From Pogona vitticeps (Eukaryota > Chordata > Lepidosauria > Squamata > Agamidae): a stretch of 64,000 nucleotides of DNA. This document shows, piece after piece, positions 62,373 through 64,000 of the stretch. Both the position numbers and the translations under genes were made by a program. Where the stretch lies: positions 221,149,045-221,213,044 of the forward strand of contig NC_135785.1 of assembly GCF_051106095.1 (NCBI RefSeq), read 5' to 3'. The stretch's first letter is position 1. Every line of letters starts with the position of its first letter. The notes beneath the pieces were generated by a model that saw only the letters and a list, made by a program, of their open reading frames with translations, ran no database searches and was not told the origin of the DNA.

Positions 62373-63311
62373 GACGAGCGTGCCTGCTGACAGAGGGAAC
62401 AAGAGACCATCTGCTGGCCACAGCCCACTGGGTGAGAGGCAGTGGAACTGTGGTTGGGCCCCTGTTGGATGCCAGCCCTTTCTCAAGGGAGCTGGCTCAA
62501 CCTTCCCCTGTGCCTGCAGGATCAGGCCCTGCTGCTCCCGGCTGCCTCATCCCCTACCAACACCGGCCACCTGGCCCAGGGGGAGAGAAAGGTTTTAACC
62601 GGAGCTTCCTTTGGGACCTGACCGGATGAGCGTGCCTGCTGACAGAGGGAACAAGAGACCATCTGCCGGCCACAGCCCACTGGGTGAGAGGCAGTGGAAC
62701 TGTGGTTGGGCCCCTGTTGGATGCCAGCCCTTTCTCAAGGGAGCTGGCTCAACCTTCCCCTGTGCCTGCAGGATCAGGCCCTGCTGCTCCCGGCTGCCTC
62801 ATCCCCTACCAACACCAGCCACCTGGCCCAGGGGGAGAGAAAGGTTTTAACCGGAGCTTCCTTTGGGACCTGACCGGACGAGCGTGCCTGCTGACAGAGG
62901 GAACAAGAGACCATCTGCTGGCCACAGCCCACTGGGTGAGAGGCAGTGGAACTGTGGTTGGGCCCCTGTTGGATGCCAGCCCTTTCTCAAGGGAGCTGGC
63001 TCAACCTTCCCCTGTGCCTGCAGGATCAGGCCCTGCTGCTCCCGGCTGCCTCATCCCCTACCAACACCGGCCACCTGGCCCAGGGGGAGAGAAAGGTTTT
63101 AACCGGAGCTTCCTTTGGGACCTGACCGGATGAGCGTGCCTGCTGACAGAGGGAACAAGAGACCATCTGCCGGCCACAGCCCACTGGGTGAGAGGCAGTG
63201 GAACTGTGGTCGGGCCCCTGTTGGATGCCAGCCCTTTCTCAAGGGAGCTGGCTCAACCTTCCCCTGTGCCTGCAGGATCAGGCCCTGCTGCTCCCGGCTG
63301 CCTCATCCCCC
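62373..63311 (+). repeat. Four tandem 252-bp monomers, L2 5' UTR
   Basis: Units start at 62373, 62625, 62877 and 63129, exactly 252 bp apart; the fourth leaves the pattern near 63311. Units differ at few positions. Units 1 and 3 begin GACGAGCGTG and have CATCTGCTGGCC; units 2 and 4 begin GATGAGCGTG and have CATCTGCCGGCC. The GC-rich array directly precedes the L2 coding frame, the position of a LINE internal promoter. Confidence 0.95.
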
Positions 63312-63413
63312 TCTCAACATGAGCTACATGGCTGGGAGGGAGAGAAGGGGCTTTAGAAAAGTTTTATTTTATATATGTTTTAAATGTTTTTAAATTGTTA
63401 TTAATTGCCATCA

Positions 63414-64000
63414 ATGAAGAAGAGACCCACAGTGGATCTAATGGAACAGGAAGGGGGGAGGGTGTTGGAGGGGGCAGCCATTGAGGTGGTGCTGGGTAGG
63501 GGAAGGAATGGTGGTGGGGGTAGGACATGCCCGCGTAGGAGAAGAGAGGTTAGATATCTTACATCTATCCCCTCTTCTAGTTCTACCCCCAACCAGATGG
63601 TATCAGGCGACCATATCAGCAAACCCTCGAGCCACACGGTGCTGTTGATGAACGCCAGGTCAGTACAAAATAAAACTGCCCTCATCCATGATGTAATTCT
63701 GGATGAGGGGTCTGACCTGGCGTGCATAACTGAGACCTGGGTGGGAGAGGAGGGTGGTGTTCCCCTCTCCCAGCTATGTCCGCCTGGGTACTCAGTCCAG
63801 CACCAGGGTCGCTCAGAGGGTCGGGGAGGGGGAGTTGCTATAGTCTATAGGAGTTCTATCTCCTTGACCAGGCTTCCTGTCCCTTTGAGAGGAGGTCTCG
63901 AGGGCCTGTATTGTGTGTTGGGCTCGCGAGACAGGTTAGGGATTCTGTTGGTGTACCGCCCACCCTGCTGCGTACCAACAGTCTCCCTGCCTGAGCTGAC
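63414..64000 (+). CDS. L2 LINE ORF, apurinic-type endonuclease start (partial)
   Basis: From ATG at 63414 the frame is open to the window edge (195 codons). A low-complexity Gly/Arg-rich N-terminus leads to VLLMNARSVQNKTALIHDVI, DEGSDLACITETWVGEE, GRGGGVAIVYRSSISL and GILLVYRPP. These match the N-terminal endonuclease of L2/CR1 LINEs: the Asn of NARS, the catalytic Glu of ITETW and the later YRPP strand. It is plain LINE coding sequence, not a host gene. Confidence 0.88.
   Translation, partial: MKKRPTVDLMEQEGGRVLEGAAIEVVLGRGRNGGGGRTCPRRRREVRYLTSIPSSSSTPNQMVSGDHISKPSSHTVLLMNARSVQNKTALIHDVILDEGSDLACITETWVGEEGGVPLSQLCPPGYSVQHQGRSEGRGGGVAIVYRSSISLTRLPVPLRGGLEGLYCVLGSRDRLGILLVYRPPCCVPTVSLPEL

Larger units (their letters stand above)
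62371..64000 (+). mobile_element. L2 LINE, 5' part, running off the window
   Basis: Four tandem 5' units (62373-63311) are followed by a short A/T-rich leader and an open frame from 63414 with endonuclease motifs. The copy is inserted in a CRYBG3 intron about 100 bp upstream of the exon at 62146-62272, antisense to the gene. The 5' end is kept, unlike the other LINEs here, and the visible frame is unbroken. The right side is cut by the window. Confidence 0.85.

Noticed and set aside
62373-63311. CRISPR-like or satellite array
   Set aside because: There are no spacers; units are directly tandem and tied to a LINE coding frame in a vertebrate genome.
62380-63393. A repeat-protein host gene with 84-residue repeats
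   Set aside because: The array is continuous with an L2 endonuclease frame and lacks splice sites or a start context of a host gene; it is most simply LINE 5' sequence.

Overview
This window is nuclear DNA of a squamate reptile, most likely a lizard. Three vertebrate genes with GT-AG introns are present, in the order GABRR3 > RIOX2 > < CRYBG3. From memory this matches the gene neighbourhood on human chromosome 3q11. The repeats are typical of squamates: a Sauria-type tRNA SINE, several BovB/RTE LINEs, L2 and CR1 LINEs, and many TA-flanked or hAT-type miniature transposons. No prokaryotic or viral gene system is visible.

Layout. 1-2893: intron of GABRR3, holding a SINE, a solo LTR and a 74-bp-arm inverted repeat. 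2894-4963: last three coding exons of GABRR3 (+), a GABA-A rho3 receptor subunit, covering TM1 to the C-terminus. 4964-9750: 3' UTR and intergenic DNA. 9750-10240: CpG island with a probable non-coding first exon of RIOX2. 15422-32673: nine coding exons of RIOX2 (+), a JmjC ribosomal histidine hydroxylase; they join to a complete 467-residue frame. The introns carry BovB, L2, miniature transposons and a collapsed DIRS-like element. 34185-38004: convergent gap with a BovB inserted into a CR1. 38005-62272: 3' UTR and last nine exons of CRYBG3 (-), encoding the C-terminal beta/gamma-crystallin motifs and the ricin-B lectin domain; the rest of the gene lies beyond the right edge. 62371-64000: 5' end of a young-looking L2 LINE with four 252-bp tandem units ahead of an open endonuclease frame.

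The three genes have unrelated jobs: a ligand-gated chloride channel, an oxygenase acting on ribosomal protein, and a large scaffold protein. Their order reflects conserved synteny, not a shared pathway. All 21 coding exons were assigned by splice sites, phase agreement and protein similarity recalled from family knowledge; no alignment could be run. The most unusual items are the L2 5' array with A-B-A-B monomers, the near-perfect intronic inverted repeat at 2290-2474, and a 1.16-kb GC-rich element built of nested palindromes at 51670-52831.
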